Shown in pieces: positions 9,127 through 17,194 of a DNA stretch of 64,000 bases. The DNA is taken from NCBI GenBank assembly GCA_018208355.1, contig CP062796.1, positions 896,494 through 960,493 on the forward strand, given 5' to 3'. The stretch's first letter is position 1. Every line of letters starts with the position of its first letter. This DNA is from Candidatus Fermentithermobacillus carboniphilus (GTDB lineage Bacteria; Bacillota; Sulfobacillia; Fermentithermobacillales; Fermentithermobacillaceae). The translations under genes and the position numbers were made by a program. The notes beneath the pieces were generated by a model. The model was given only the letters and a program-made list of their open reading frames with translations. It was not told where the DNA came from and did no database searches.

Positions 9127-9434
9127 TTTTCCACCTCCCTCCTGAAGGGGCGGGTTAGGTTATGCTCAGCCTCGTGAAAAGACATACATATGCATCTGCC
9201 GGAGTACACGGCTACTTTTATATACAGAACAATGCCACAGTAATTGGGTCCGAATACCCACCATTGAATTGGCCTGCCCCTGTCATCGTCAAGTGGACCC
9301 TCTGAATAATCTGACACACTCAACTCTCGTAACACGCTCGGCACTTCACTGGGCAACATGCCCAACATCGCTAATGATTGGACATTCTTTTCTCTCTCGA
9401 CAAAAGCAAGTTTCCCCTCTTGTGAAAGGGTCAT
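9123..9434 (-). CDS. MqsR-like toxin paired with the Panacea antitoxin
   Basis: 103 residues. The C-terminal half, IQWWVFGPNYCGIVLYIKVA then CICMSFHEAEH, matches small RNase-fold toxins of the MqsR/RelE group found before YgiT-HTH antitoxins, ending in the strand SFHEAE. The N-terminal part (KNVQSLAMLGMLPSEVPSVL) resembles the helix pair that precedes this fold. Toxin-first order with a four-base overlap to the antitoxin is the MqsRA layout. The family call rests on this pattern and the partner; the exact target is unknown. No strong ribosome site is seen before the ATG at 9434, which could point to weak translation or a later start. Confidence 0.65.
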   Translation of the reverse strand: MTLSQEGKLAFVEREKNVQSLAMLGMLPSEVPSVLRELSVSDYSEGPLDDDRGRPIQWWVFGPNYCGIVLYIKVAVYSGRCICMSFHEAEHNLTRPFRREVEK

Positions 9435-9501
9435 CTTCAGTCGAAGCAGGAACTCTTACACCTGCTCCCTGTCTGCAGCCAACTAATTTTCCTCCCAGTC
9501 G

Positions 9502-9521
9502 GTGCTATCATATGATAGCAC
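9502..9521. promoter_or_regulatory. 20-bp perfect palindrome, probable operator
   Basis: GTGCTATCATATGATAGCAC is a perfect inverted repeat with no spacer, 68 bases upstream of the toxin start. Its position and symmetry fit an operator bound by a dimeric helix-turn-helix autorepressor, here the zinc-finger/HTH antitoxin. No promoter boxes could be assigned with certainty. Confidence 0.6.
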
Positions 9522-9757
9522 GTGGTAGCCTGCCACTGGAAGCGGTATCGCAAGAAACTGGGGGCAACTCAAGGGTTTTCGATTCGATACTCATGCAGGT
9601 CTGTAACAAAGTCCTTCAGCGCCTTCCCTTCATACTTGCGCTATGCCCGAGAAGAAGCCAGTCACCTGCTCTCAGAGAGACTGCATCGTTAGTGCCTGAG
9701 CTGATATCATGTGAGGAGGGACTTGTGCTTTCGTCCTTTTGGAGGAGGAAAACAAAG

Positions 9758-9961
9758 GTGAGACGTAAACTAAGAGGTCTCAGGACCATTGGTCTGGTCG
9801 CCGTCACTTTGATCGTATTTGTAGTTTCCTACAATGTGTATGACAACAACAGAGTTGCGATCGTACGGCAAGAGAGGTTGTCCCGTCCACCGTGGAATTT
9901 CGCCGGCGACAGCTCTCCTTCCTCCTTTCAGTCGCTGACCATCTCCTTCCTCTCCCGATGA
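9758..9961 (+). pseudogene. N-terminal fragment of a membrane-anchored protein, possibly metallophosphoesterase
   Basis: A GTG at 9758 with aggagg eight bases upstream opens a 67-residue frame. It has a basic N-terminus, a hydrophobic segment IGLVAVTLIVFVVSYNVYD and NNRVAIVRQERLSRP, the pattern seen at the start of YkuE-like membrane metallophosphoesterases (membrane anchor, then a strand before the phosphoesterase core). The frame then runs into the end of an IS256 fragment on the other strand and stops. The good start signal shows a real gene once began here and was cut by the insertion. The family assignment is tentative. Confidence 0.5.
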
Positions 9962-10620
9962 ACCTCTCGCTCAAGAGCAGCCTTTAGCAAGGGCAGTTGC
10001 TGATATCCCTGTATCCGACGGAACCTTTTCTCCGCATCCAATAGGCCTGCTGCTGTCCACCTGAGAATCTGACCTGTATCCCGCCACCTTTTTACCCTTT
10101 TGGCCAGTCCTTGGGCAACGCTGTTGGCAGACTCAATAATGTTCGTCGAAGATAGAATTCTCTTGAGATGCCCTGTGAGGCCCAACCGGGTGACTGTCAA
10201 CGTTTCCTCCAGGCCCTCTCTAATGCTCGCAGCTGCCCCCGGATATTCTCCTTCTAGACTGTCTGCCAGCCTTTTAAGGGCAGCCATTGCTTTCTCGGCG
10301 TCTTGCTCAGCCCATGCTGCTCGAAGTCGCTGCTGGACCCATAAATGATGGGTCTTGGGTAAATGGTCCAGTACGTTCCTCATCTTGTGAATCCGACATC
10401 GTTGTACCACTACACTATCCCCTAAAACGTCCCGTACGGCTTTTCTCAGAGCCTTTGAACCATCTATAACCACTAACATCGGTCTGTCTTTAGGCAAACC
10501 CATCCCAACAAGGTCTTCCAAAAGCGCTTTGCAGACAGTTGGGTTCTCGGTAGCACCTTCCCAAAGCCACAGTATGTACTTACACCCAATATCGGCGCAA
10601 TGCGTAGGTAGTCTCGCGCG
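9928..10620 (-). mobile_element. IS256 (Mutator) family transposase, 5'-truncated
   Basis: The last ~225 residues of a Mutator-type transposase: WLWEGATENPTVCKALLEDL, then MLVVIDGSKALRKAV with the catalytic Asp of the middle motif, VQRCRIHKMRNVLDHLP, and the C-terminal SSTNIIESANSVAQGLAKRV with the last catalytic Glu. The usual ~400-residue protein begins far upstream, but here similarity ends near 10620, just before the methyltransferase. The element is therefore dead. Its 3' end abuts the metallophosphoesterase-like fragment, so it probably caused that disruption. Terminal inverted repeats were not found. Confidence 0.85.
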
Positions 10621-10654
10621 CCGTCTGTGATATCCTAAGACGAAGGTGAGACTA

Positions 10655-11476
10655 ATGGTCAGGCAAGATCAATTTAGCGGTTTCTTTGCCGAGTTCTATG
10701 ATATCCTGCACGCGGGCCTCGGCGACGTGGAGGCGTATCTCGGGTACGCTCGCAGGTTCGGGCCGAGAATCCTGGAACTTGGCTCGGGGACGGGAAGGAT
10801 CCTGATTCCTCTGGCACGCGCCGGTTTTCAGGTGACCGGCGTGGACTTATCCGATGATATGATGGCAATATGCAGGCAGAAGCTGGAGTGCGAATCCTCG
10901 GAGGTTCGCGGCAGGGCGAGGGTAGTGAAGGGCAACATCGTGGATCTGGATCTCGGCGATACATTTGATCTGGTCATCGCCCCCTGTAACCTCATCAACT
11001 GTCTCACCGGACCCAGCGAGGGCCTCGCGCTCCTGCGGACTGCAAGGCGCCACCTTAGGGACGGAGGCATGTTCATCCTTGACAGCAGCATTCCGGACAT
11101 ACCGCACATGGTAAAGTCCAACGGCGTGACCAAGACGTTCGAATTTACTCACCCGCTAACCGGCACAACCATCATAGATCGCTTCACCGCGTGGTATGAC
11201 TTCGTCCTACAGATTGAGACGGATCACATAATCCTCGAAGAACGCGACGGCAGCAGGCTCCTGCGGCGGGAAGAGGTCACCGACACACAAACGTACTACT
11301 TTCCGCGCGAAGTCCGCATGATGCTGGCGGCGGCAGGATTTCGGATCGTCCACGAGCAGGGCTCGGTCATTGAGGACATCCCCATTGATAGTAATGCGGG
11401 AGAGATGGTGTTCTTCTGTCAGAAAGATTCTGACCGGAACCTCGAGATCAACATGCATGCTAACTGCGCTCTATAA
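10655..11476 (+). CDS. Class I SAM-dependent methyltransferase
   Basis: About 273 residues from the ATG at 10655, which follows gaaggtgag by five bases. Motif I is ILELGSGTGRILIPLA, followed by VTGVDLSDDMMAI (acidic residue that binds the SAM ribose) and FDLVIAPCNLINCL in motif IV. This is a UbiE/Methyltransf_25-type small-molecule methyltransferase, with substrate unknown. It lies alone, just after the IS256 remnant. An internal 144-base segment recurs as a near copy at 41382-41525. The C-terminal tail after EMVFFCQ looks unconserved. Confidence 0.8.
   Translation: MVRQDQFSGFFAEFYDILHAGLGDVEAYLGYARRFGPRILELGSGTGRILIPLARAGFQVTGVDLSDDMMAICRQKLECESSEVRGRARVVKGNIVDLDLGDTFDLVIAPCNLINCLTGPSEGLALLRTARRHLRDGGMFILDSSIPDIPHMVKSNGVTKTFEFTHPLTGTTIIDRFTAWYDFVLQIETDHIILEERDGSRLLRREEVTDTQTYYFPREVRMMLAAAGFRIVHEQGSVIEDIPIDSNAGEMVFFCQKDSDRNLEINMHANCAL
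11108..11251 (+). repeat. Methyltransferase segment repeated at 41382-41525 (copy A)
   Basis: 144 bases from ATGGTAAAGTCCAACGGCGT to the GACGG motif, inside the intact methyltransferase. The second copy, 30 kb away, has the same length without gaps and about nine of ten bases identical by eye. The differences are mainly at codon third positions, as expected of two once-coding paralogues. Confidence 0.85.
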
Positions 11477-11495
11477 CATGTGAGGATGAACTCTG

Positions 11496-11729
11496 TTGAA
11501 AAGGCTGGCCTTGTTCCTCCTGCTGGCAACGCTTCTTTGCCCCACGGGAATTATGTCTGTACCGCGGGCGGAGAATTGTGAAGGCCCAAGCCCGATACTA
11601 CTCGGCTATACAGAAACCCTTCTGACGGCGGTTTCATATAGTAGTGTAGATAGTAGACGAGGGGTGAACATCTTTGTCCGAGGAACTAGCGATGCGTTAT
11701 GGGGACCAGGACCAAGCAACCGTGCTTGA
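11496..11729 (+). CDS. Short exported ORF, probably truncated
   Basis: A TTG at 11496, preceded by gagga, opens 77 residues starting MKRLALFLLLATLLCPTGIM, a clear signal peptide (basic start, hydrophobic core). After it, nothing matches a known family, and the last third overlaps the start of the ferritin-like gene in another frame. The likeliest reading is the remaining N-terminus of an exported protein whose body has been lost. A genuine tiny secreted protein cannot be excluded. Confidence 0.35.
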   Translation: MKRLALFLLLATLLCPTGIMSVPRAENCEGPSPILLGYTETLLTAVSYSSVDSRRGVNIFVRGTSDALWGPGPSNRA

Positions 11730-11952
11730 AATGCTTCGGGAAGACCTCATAGGAGAACTTCAAGCCATAAATCAGTATGAACGACATGCGAGGACGACCT
11801 CTTACGCACCCGCCCGACAGCTTTTCCAGGAAATTGCCGATGATGAAAAACACCACGTAGCCGAGCTGCTAAGGATGATAGCACAGCTTGATAGAGTACA
11901 GGCCGAAGAGCTGAGAAAGGCTTTCATGTACAGTCTAGGAAAGCGTGATTAG
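11674..11952 (+). CDS. Small ferritin-like (rubrerythrin/EncFtn-like) protein
   Basis: 92 residues from a TTG at 11674, with gaggggtg eight bases upstream. Two helices carry iron-ligand motifs: LIGELQAINQYERHART and ADDEKHHVAELLRMI (Glu and ExxH). Only one helix pair is present, so a four-helix ferritin fold would require dimerisation, as in encapsulated ferritins of about 95-115 residues or related half-ferritins. No encapsulin shell gene and no encapsulin-targeting tail are visible here. A likely role is iron binding or ferroxidase chemistry in an anaerobe's oxidative-stress defence. Confidence 0.7.
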   Translation: MSEELAMRYGDQDQATVLEMLREDLIGELQAINQYERHARTTSYAPARQLFQEIADDEKHHVAELLRMIAQLDRVQAEELRKAFMYSLGKRD

Positions 11953-12369
11953 TCCTTACGGTGGAGCAAAACAAAGGTTGTCTTGGTGAATAACTCTTGG
12001 ATCAAAAAGGTCTGGAGCAGGCTTGCTACTGGGCCCCTCTTTCTTTGCGCACCTTAGGTCGGTAAAGCCCCGTGCTGTGAACCCCGCCATGGCTGGGACC
12101 CAGTAAGCGGCAAAGTCATTTTCTTAGGCATTTGGCAGTATCCTGCAACTTTTGCTTTAGAGGCTCTTGGTTCTTCCGTCACTTCGGAAACATACCTATA
12201 CCGATAGATTCGGTTCCGCAGTTGCCAGCGTCAACCTTCCCTGACGTGCCGGAAGCAACCAAATCGTGGATGAGAGCGGAAATCAAGGCAACCGAAGATG
12301 TAAGACTGCTCAATTACCCGAAACAAGAGAAAGGCCGAGGAAGTACATATACTTCGTTATCCCCAGCAG
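11953..12369. other. Intergenic region with a long imperfect inverted repeat
   Basis: About 420 bases without a recognisable gene. TACTGGGCCCC near 12027-12037 pairs with GGGACCCAGTA near 12094-12104 (one mismatch) around a loop of roughly 55 bases that itself contains GC-rich complementary stretches. This may be a structured RNA, or a remnant of a mobile element. It matches no riboswitch or RNA family that I recognise. Confidence 0.3.
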
Positions 12370-12822
12370 CTAATTCCACTTACGTACAATGGGTATTGCT
12401 TCTAAATGGTTCAGAATATCATCTAACCCTTCTGGAAATGCGTACCATACACCCTTATGAAGATCTAACAATTTCCGCTCCCTAATAAAGTATCTCAGCC
12501 CATACAATTGATGAGGCTCCAAGACAAGGGTTATTACACCGTCCCCTGGAGGAAACGGAGTACTAGCCCTCCCTATCCTTTTGGCCTCTCCCAGTAACCG
12601 GACGAATGAAGTCAACCCTTTCCCGTCGGAGATTTGATGCCATTCTAACGAACCTCCCGGGGTTAGAGCCTGCTTTGATTGCCGGACAGTGTTAATGCGC
12701 ACCTCAACAACTTTTCCCAGGTCGAGTTGGATTTCTCCGGCTAGATTGCGATGACCGCATGAACTCAGCACGAGAAGGACCATGCCACACAGCAAGATGT
12801 AAACTACGCCCCTGTAATTCAT
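12370..12822 (-). CDS. Hypothetical lipoprotein
   Basis: About 150 residues from the ATG at 12822, chosen because ggaggtc is right upstream and a signal peptide follows at once. MNYRGVVYILLCGMVLLVLS then SC gives a lipobox (VLSSC), so it should be lipidated and anchored to the outer face of the membrane. The mature part has an alternating strand/helix pattern (EIQLDLGKVVEVRINTV, VITLVLEPHQLYGLRY) and is not a family I know. It appears monocistronic. Confidence 0.65.
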   Translation of the reverse strand: MNYRGVVYILLCGMVLLVLSSCGHRNLAGEIQLDLGKVVEVRINTVRQSKQALTPGGSLEWHQISDGKGLTSFVRLLGEAKRIGRASTPFPPGDGVITLVLEPHQLYGLRYFIRERKLLDLHKGVWYAFPEGLDDILNHLEAIPIVRKWN

Positions 12823-12988
12823 AGACCTCCGATATCCTCCCACGGCTAGAGGCAATCTGTTCGTCGCCTGACATAGTCGATTACGTCTGTGGTCCGCGGT
12901 TTGGTATCAGGATTCCTGATATCCCAAGACTGTCGTACAGACGTGCTCATACCCTTCCGGGATCCCCATCCACACAGATATATCTTAT

Positions 12989-13108
12989 TCATGAATTGGG
13001 CCTCTTCCTCCGGCACTTCGGGCAGAAACTGAAGTCTGCCTGAAGTCTCTGGCCGCAGTACGGACAAAACGCAGCGTAGTTACCCTTGAGCGCATTCGTA
13101 CGCCTCAC
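12989..13108 (-). CDS. Short zinc-ribbon peptide, possibly a gene remnant
   Basis: A GTG at 13108 gives 39 residues ending YAAFCPYCGQRL, then SFCPKCRRKRPNS. The two CxxC pairs form a typical zinc ribbon. The frame is open upstream to about 13193 without a better start, so this may be the surviving 3' end of a longer protein. Such ribbons close many membrane or regulatory proteins. It is divergent from the VapB-like gene. Whether it is expressed is uncertain. Confidence 0.4.
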   Translation of the reverse strand: MRRTNALKGNYAAFCPYCGQRLQADFSFCPKCRRKRPNS

Positions 13109-13299
13109 ATGCTGTACGTGGACGTCCCAAGATACACGAACCCCGACATCGAGAAGCTGCTTGCGATAGGACGGCCGTTCAGGTGCGCCGCCGTGCTTGC
13201 GCTACAGACCCCAGTGCAGGCTGAACTGGACGGAAGCCGTACTTTCAGGGAGGTTATGAACGAAGCCCACCGCCTCTGACAGCTTTTGCGCGTAAGACA

Positions 13300-13340
13300 T
13301 TGCCGTGTCACGTGAATAGGTGTTACACTGTTTCACGTGG
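13300..13340 (+). promoter_or_regulatory. Candidate promoter with two CACGTG operator half-palindromes
   Basis: TCACGTGA (13308-13315) and TCACGTGG (13333-13340) are two copies of a CACGTG palindrome 25 bases apart. A weak promoter TTGCCG (13300) - 17 bases - TTACAC (13323) lies across them. The arrangement fits autoregulation of the following antitoxin-toxin pair by its ribbon-helix-helix protein. It is inferred from sequence only. Confidence 0.45.
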
Positions 13341-13351
13341 AGGTGGCATGT

Positions 13352-13591
13352 GTGGAGTACCAAAACGTGACCTTGTCTCTCCCTAAGGAACTGGTCAAGA
13401 GGGCAAAGCACATCGCTATCGAGCGTGGGACGTCGCTTTCTAGACTTCTGGCGCAAATGCTCGAGGACTTGACGCGCAGGGAAGACCGGTACCTGAAGGC
13501 GAAGGAATGTCACCTGGCGATTCTGGACCAGTTTGACCTGGGGACGGAAGGCAGCGTCACCTGGACGAGGAGCAACCTGCATGAGCGGTGA
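13352..13591 (+). CDS. Ribbon-helix-helix antitoxin (VapB-like)
   Basis: About 79 residues from a GTG at 13352 with ggaggtgg upstream. YQNVTLSLPKELVKRAKHIA then SLSRLLAQMLEDL is a ribbon-helix-helix DNA-binding fold (beta strand with alternating residues, then two helices). The remaining C-terminus would wrap the toxin. It overlaps the PIN toxin gene by 11 bases, so the two are an operon. A pair of CACGTG sites upstream is the probable operator. Confidence 0.75.
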   Translation: MEYQNVTLSLPKELVKRAKHIAIERGTSLSRLLAQMLEDLTRREDRYLKAKECHLAILDQFDLGTEGSVTWTRSNLHER

Positions 13592-14015
13592 TGGCGCTGA
13601 TCTGCAATTCGTGGACACCAGTGTGCTGGTCTACGCGCACGATAGGTCTGCGGGACAGAAGCACACCCGGGCGAAGGCCCTGGTTGAAGAGCTCTGGCAC
13701 TCTGGCACAGGTTGCCTCAGCGTGCAGGTGCTCCAGGAATTCTACGTTGCGGTGACCCGGAAAGTCCGTCAGCCGCTTTCGTCCGAGGCAGCGTTGCAGA
13801 TCGTGGAGTACCTTTCTAACTGGCGCGTTCATGCACCTGCCGCTGAGGACGTCCTGGAGGCGATCAAGGTTCACCAGCGGTACGGCCTATCTTTTTGGGA
13901 CGCGATGATTGTCTGCAGCGCCAGTGCGCTCGGGTGCGGAGTAATATGGTCCGAGGACCTGAATGCCGGGCAGCACTATGGCGCCGTGAAAGTGGTAAAT
14001 CCCTTTTCTTGCTGA
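13581..14015 (+). CDS. PIN-domain toxin (VapC-like)
   Basis: About 144 residues from the ATG at 13581 inside the antitoxin gene. PIN-domain acidic residues are visible: LQFVDTSVLVYAHD (first Asp), VQVLQEFYVAV (Glu), and the closing GLSFWDAMIVCSA and IWSEDLNAGQ (Asp pair). All four catalytic acidic positions appear intact, so it should be a Mg-dependent RNase, usually acting on tRNA or rRNA in VapC. Paired with the ribbon-helix-helix gene, it is a type II toxin-antitoxin module. Confidence 0.85.
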   Translation: MSGDGADLQFVDTSVLVYAHDRSAGQKHTRAKALVEELWHSGTGCLSVQVLQEFYVAVTRKVRQPLSSEAALQIVEYLSNWRVHAPAAEDVLEAIKVHQRYGLSFWDAMIVCSASALGCGVIWSEDLNAGQHYGAVKVVNPFSC

Positions 14016-14412
14016 AAGCAATGACTGGTTAGCCTGGTCTTGCACTGATCAGTTCCATTCGATGGCACTGGTCTGAACACAGGACTTACGGAGTGCGCGA
14101 GTGTGTATGAAGTGGGTTTGTAAAGGTTACACCAACAAGTGCTGATGAAGCTGGAGAGCCCAGGCTAGCAATGATAGTAATTTCCGCACCTTCTCTCTGC
14201 GCCTTAAACGGCCTGAAGCAGTCGTGCAGCAATCCTGTTACGACCCGTCAGTTGGACTTCTATACTGAGCACGACCCAGTCTCCCTTCTGTAGCTTAGCA
14301 CTTTAATCCAGCGTAAAAAGCCTCTTTGTTTTCGAGTTCTTTTAGGATTATGCAAATCCCTTCCCAAAGCAGTGTGATAGGATTTTGTCAATTTCCTTTG
14401 GGAGGTAGGACG
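14016..14412. other. Intergenic region containing the left side of the transposon
   Basis: About 400 bases without a gene. The left end of the three-gene transposon must lie here, but I could not match it to an inverted repeat beyond its right side. The best weak candidate is TGTGATAGGATTTTGTCAATT near 14371 against TGTCATTTTGCAAATT read from the complement near 17400. This is not convincing. Confidence 0.3.
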
Positions 14413-14925
14413 ATGCAGATGATTTTGTCGGTTAACATGGGACCTGAAGAGTACGCTGCAAAACACGAAGAAATAGAGTTCCCTAAGATAGACATCTGCC
14501 CGATGTGCAAGGCGAGGAAGCGTCTTCACAGGCATGGCTCTTTCCAGCGGAATGCCCTGCCTGAGAAAAACAAGGTTCTTCTTGTGCGGATTCACCGGTT
14601 CTTCTGCACTGTATGCAAGAAGACAGTCTCCTTGGTTCCATCTTTTCTCGTGCCTCATTTTCAGTACACAGCCCATTTCTTGGTAGGCTCGATTCTGGGA
14701 AAGGTCGAAACCTACCGTGAACTCTTGCGGTTCCACCAGAAACGCTTTCTCAAGAACCTCAATCTGATACAGGCCTTTTTCAGGGATATGGGTTTTAGGT
14801 GGAGTCTTCCCGAGGCCGGAAAAGAAAGGGCCATAAAACTAGCGGAGGAAATCGAGAATTTGGGCGTAGGAAGTTTCTCGCTGCTCTACCACAAGCAGCA
14901 CCACCGTAGTTTTATGGCAGTTTGA
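14413..14925 (+). CDS. Zinc-ribbon protein of the transposon (DUF6431-like)
   Basis: About 170 residues from the ATG at 14413, which has ggaggtagga just upstream. CPMCKARKRLHRHGSF and FFCTVCKKTVSLVPSF form a zinc ribbon (CxxC ... CxxC) like those that precede IS66, ISL3 or Mu-type transposases. The rest is helical and basic, likely DNA-binding. The gene is 159 bases before the transposase and in the same direction. Its role in transposition is not established. Confidence 0.65.
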   Translation: MQMILSVNMGPEEYAAKHEEIEFPKIDICPMCKARKRLHRHGSFQRNALPEKNKVLLVRIHRFFCTVCKKTVSLVPSFLVPHFQYTAHFLVGSILGKVETYRELLRFHQKRFLKNLNLIQAFFRDMGFRWSLPEAGKERAIKLAEEIENLGVGSFSLLYHKQHHRSFMAV

Positions 14926-15084
14926 TTTTACCTGCCCCGGGTGGTTTCGTAAAGAGAGCAGCGTCCAACAAAACGTTTCCGTGGTTTCCCTTCTCCGGGT
15001 CAATTAGTATGGTTCTGGCGTACCTCTGATGCGCCAAAGAGCAGCAACTGACCAACAAAATCTACCAAAAAGGGGGAGGAAATC

Positions 15085-16344
15085 ATGGATGAGAAGGACC
15101 GGGAACAGATAGCGCTTTTCCGGTACGGATTGATTGCGCCCATGCTGCAGGGAAGCGTGGAAGACAGGGCTTCATACCTGGCTTCGGTTTCAAGCAGAAC
15201 CTACGAGGTGCCCTGCTATGGAAATGTGGAGTACAGCCCAAAAACAATTGAGTCCTGGTTCAGAGCATACATGAAAGAAGGATTCGACGGCTTAAAGCCG
15301 CGTCAGCGTTCGGACAAGGGAGAGACCAGGGCAATTCCCTTGGATACAAGACACAAGATCTTGGACCTCCGCCAGGAAAAGACCAATGTTCCGGTGACAG
15401 TCTTTTACCAGCAACTTGTAGATAAAGAAGTCATAAAGCCTCAGGAAGTATCGTACTCTAGCCTGTACCGGCTCTTGAAACGCCATGACCTTGTAGGTAA
15501 AAGAACTCGCAAGGAACCGGAAAGAAAAAGGTACGCTTTGGACAAAGTAAATGAGGTTTGGCAGGCAGACCTCTCTTACGGTCCCTACCTCAAACTGGGC
15601 AAGAAGAAGGTCCAGACGTTTCTCTTTGCTTTCCTGGATGATGCTTCTAGGCTGGTTCCTTTCGCCCAGTTCACACTGGACCAGACCTTCGACTCTCTCA
15701 AAGTAGTGTTCAAAGAAGCCTTATGCAGGAGAGGTATCCCCAAAAAAGTTTACGCCGATAACGGGAAGATCTACAGGTCAGGCCAATTCCAGTTTGTCTG
15801 CGCATCCCTTGGCATAGCCCTCCTTCACACCCAACCTTATGACGCCGCAGCAAAGGGAAAAATCGAGAGGTTCTTTCTCACTGTAAAACAGCGCTTCTAC
15901 TCAACCCTTGAAGCCGAAACCCTCACATCCCTGGATGCCCTTAACCAGGCTTTCCACTCCTGGCTTGAGAAAGACTACAATGGCAGACACCACAGCGCCA
16001 TAGATATGACTCCTTTGGATAAATACATGTCCCAGGCTAGTGACGTAAAGATGGTGCAGGACCCTTCCTCTTTGGATCCCCTCTTTTTGAGGCGGGAGAA
16101 CCGCAAAGTTAGGCATGATTCCACCATCAGCGTCGAAAACACTCTCTTTGAAGTTCCTCCCAGGTTCATAGGTCAAAGCATCGAGGTAAGATTTGAACCT
16201 AAAGACCTAAGTGAAGTGCTCATCTATGAAAACGGCCTTGAGGTCGCCCGCCTGAAACCCGTGAATCTTACTGATAACGCCAGGGTAAAACGGGAAAAAC
16301 CTGCGCTGCGATTGTCTGACATCGCTAAAGATGAGGAGGATTGA
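15085..16344 (+). CDS. DDE transposase/integrase of the transposon
   Basis: 419 residues, with gggggagg upstream. An N-terminal helix-turn-helix part (YSPKTIESWFRAYMKEGFDG) is followed by the rve integrase core. The catalytic residues are the first Asp in NEVWQADLSYGPYLK, the second Asp in KVYADNGKIYRS and the Glu in GKIERFFLTVKQRF, giving an intact D-D-E. A beta-barrel Mu-type C-terminal domain (TLFEVPPRFIGQSIEVRFEP) finishes the protein. It overlaps the ATPase gene's upstream region, giving coupled expression. Length and architecture fit the Mu/IS481-like group. Confidence 0.9.
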   Translation: MDEKDREQIALFRYGLIAPMLQGSVEDRASYLASVSSRTYEVPCYGNVEYSPKTIESWFRAYMKEGFDGLKPRQRSDKGETRAIPLDTRHKILDLRQEKTNVPVTVFYQQLVDKEVIKPQEVSYSSLYRLLKRHDLVGKRTRKEPERKRYALDKVNEVWQADLSYGPYLKLGKKKVQTFLFAFLDDASRLVPFAQFTLDQTFDSLKVVFKEALCRRGIPKKVYADNGKIYRSGQFQFVCASLGIALLHTQPYDAAAKGKIERFFLTVKQRFYSTLEAETLTSLDALNQAFHSWLEKDYNGRHHSAIDMTPLDKYMSQASDVKMVQDPSSLDPLFLRRENRKVRHDSTISVENTLFEVPPRFIGQSIEVRFEPKDLSEVLIYENGLEVARLKPVNLTDNARVKREKPALRLSDIAKDEED

Positions 16345-16346
16345 GC

Positions 16347-17147
16347 ATGTACAGGCCTTTCTACTCGCTCTCTAAAGAACCCTTCGGTAAAGACATAAAA
16401 CCGCAAGAGCACTTTCCTTCCCAGAGTTTCAAAGAGGCCTTGGCCCGACTAAAATACCTGGTGGATACCAGAGGCTTTGGCGCCATCTTGGGGGAATCAG
16501 GGTCAGGCAAGACATATGCCCTCAGGACCATGGCCGAAAGTCTCAACCCAGCTCTGTACAAAACCATCTACCTTCCCATGTCATCAGGCACAACAATGGA
16601 CATGTACCGTAATCTTGTGACAGGGCTGGGAGAAGAGCCGAGATATCGCAAGAGCGATCTCTTCCGCCAGATCCAAAAGGCAGTTGAGCACTTCTTCTAC
16701 GAGAAGAGAGTTACGCCGGTGTTCATTTTGGACGAAATGCACCTGGCGAAACCTGAATTCCTCCTGGATCTGGCGATGATATTCAACTTCTCCATGGATT
16801 CCAAAAACCCTTTCGTCGTGATCATAGCCGGTTTGCCTTTTTTGAGCACGCGATTGAAACTCAATCATATCCAGCCTCTCGCCCAAAGAATCATCGTCCA
16901 TTACAAGATGGAGCCTTTGGATAAACCAGAGGTCTTCCAGTACATCAACCACCGCCTAAAACTGGCCGGGGCTACAACTGAGGTGTTCAGCCAGGAGGCC
17001 CTTGAAGCTATCGCTTCCCACTCTGCAGGTTGGCCCAGGCTGGTTAATAACCTTGCCAGCACATCGCTACTTTTGGGAGCCCAGTTGAAGAAGAACCCGA
17101 TTGATGCCGAGGTCGTGAGATTGGCCTCTATGGAGACAAACCTCTGA
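16347..17147 (+). CDS. ExeA/TniB-like AAA ATPase of the transposon
   Basis: About 266 residues from the ATG at 16347 (ggagg seven bases upstream). Walker A is GAILGESGSGKTYALR, Walker B is VTPVFILDEMHLA, and an arginine-rich sensor region with PLAQRIIVHY follows, the ExeA/TniB pattern. In the Tn5053 and Tn7 families such ATPases direct the transposase to its target and prevent self-insertion. It is the last gene of the element. Confidence 0.85.
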   Translation: MYRPFYSLSKEPFGKDIKPQEHFPSQSFKEALARLKYLVDTRGFGAILGESGSGKTYALRTMAESLNPALYKTIYLPMSSGTTMDMYRNLVTGLGEEPRYRKSDLFRQIQKAVEHFFYEKRVTPVFILDEMHLAKPEFLLDLAMIFNFSMDSKNPFVVIIAGLPFLSTRLKLNHIQPLAQRIIVHYKMEPLDKPEVFQYINHRLKLAGATTEVFSQEALEAIASHSAGWPRLVNNLASTSLLLGAQLKKNPIDAEVVRLASMETNL

Positions 17148-17194
17148 ACTCGCAAGTCATTGGGCGCTTCCGCTTGCTGTAGACCCTGCAACTT

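Noticed and set aside
9269..9757. Plus-strand frame leading into the metallophosphoesterase-like fragment
   Set aside because: It overlaps the toxin gene on the other strand and has no family resemblance. The ribosome site at 9758 gives a better start.
12132..12485. Plus-strand 117-codon frame
   Set aside because: It overlaps the lipoprotein gene in antisense, has no clear start signal and resembles nothing known.
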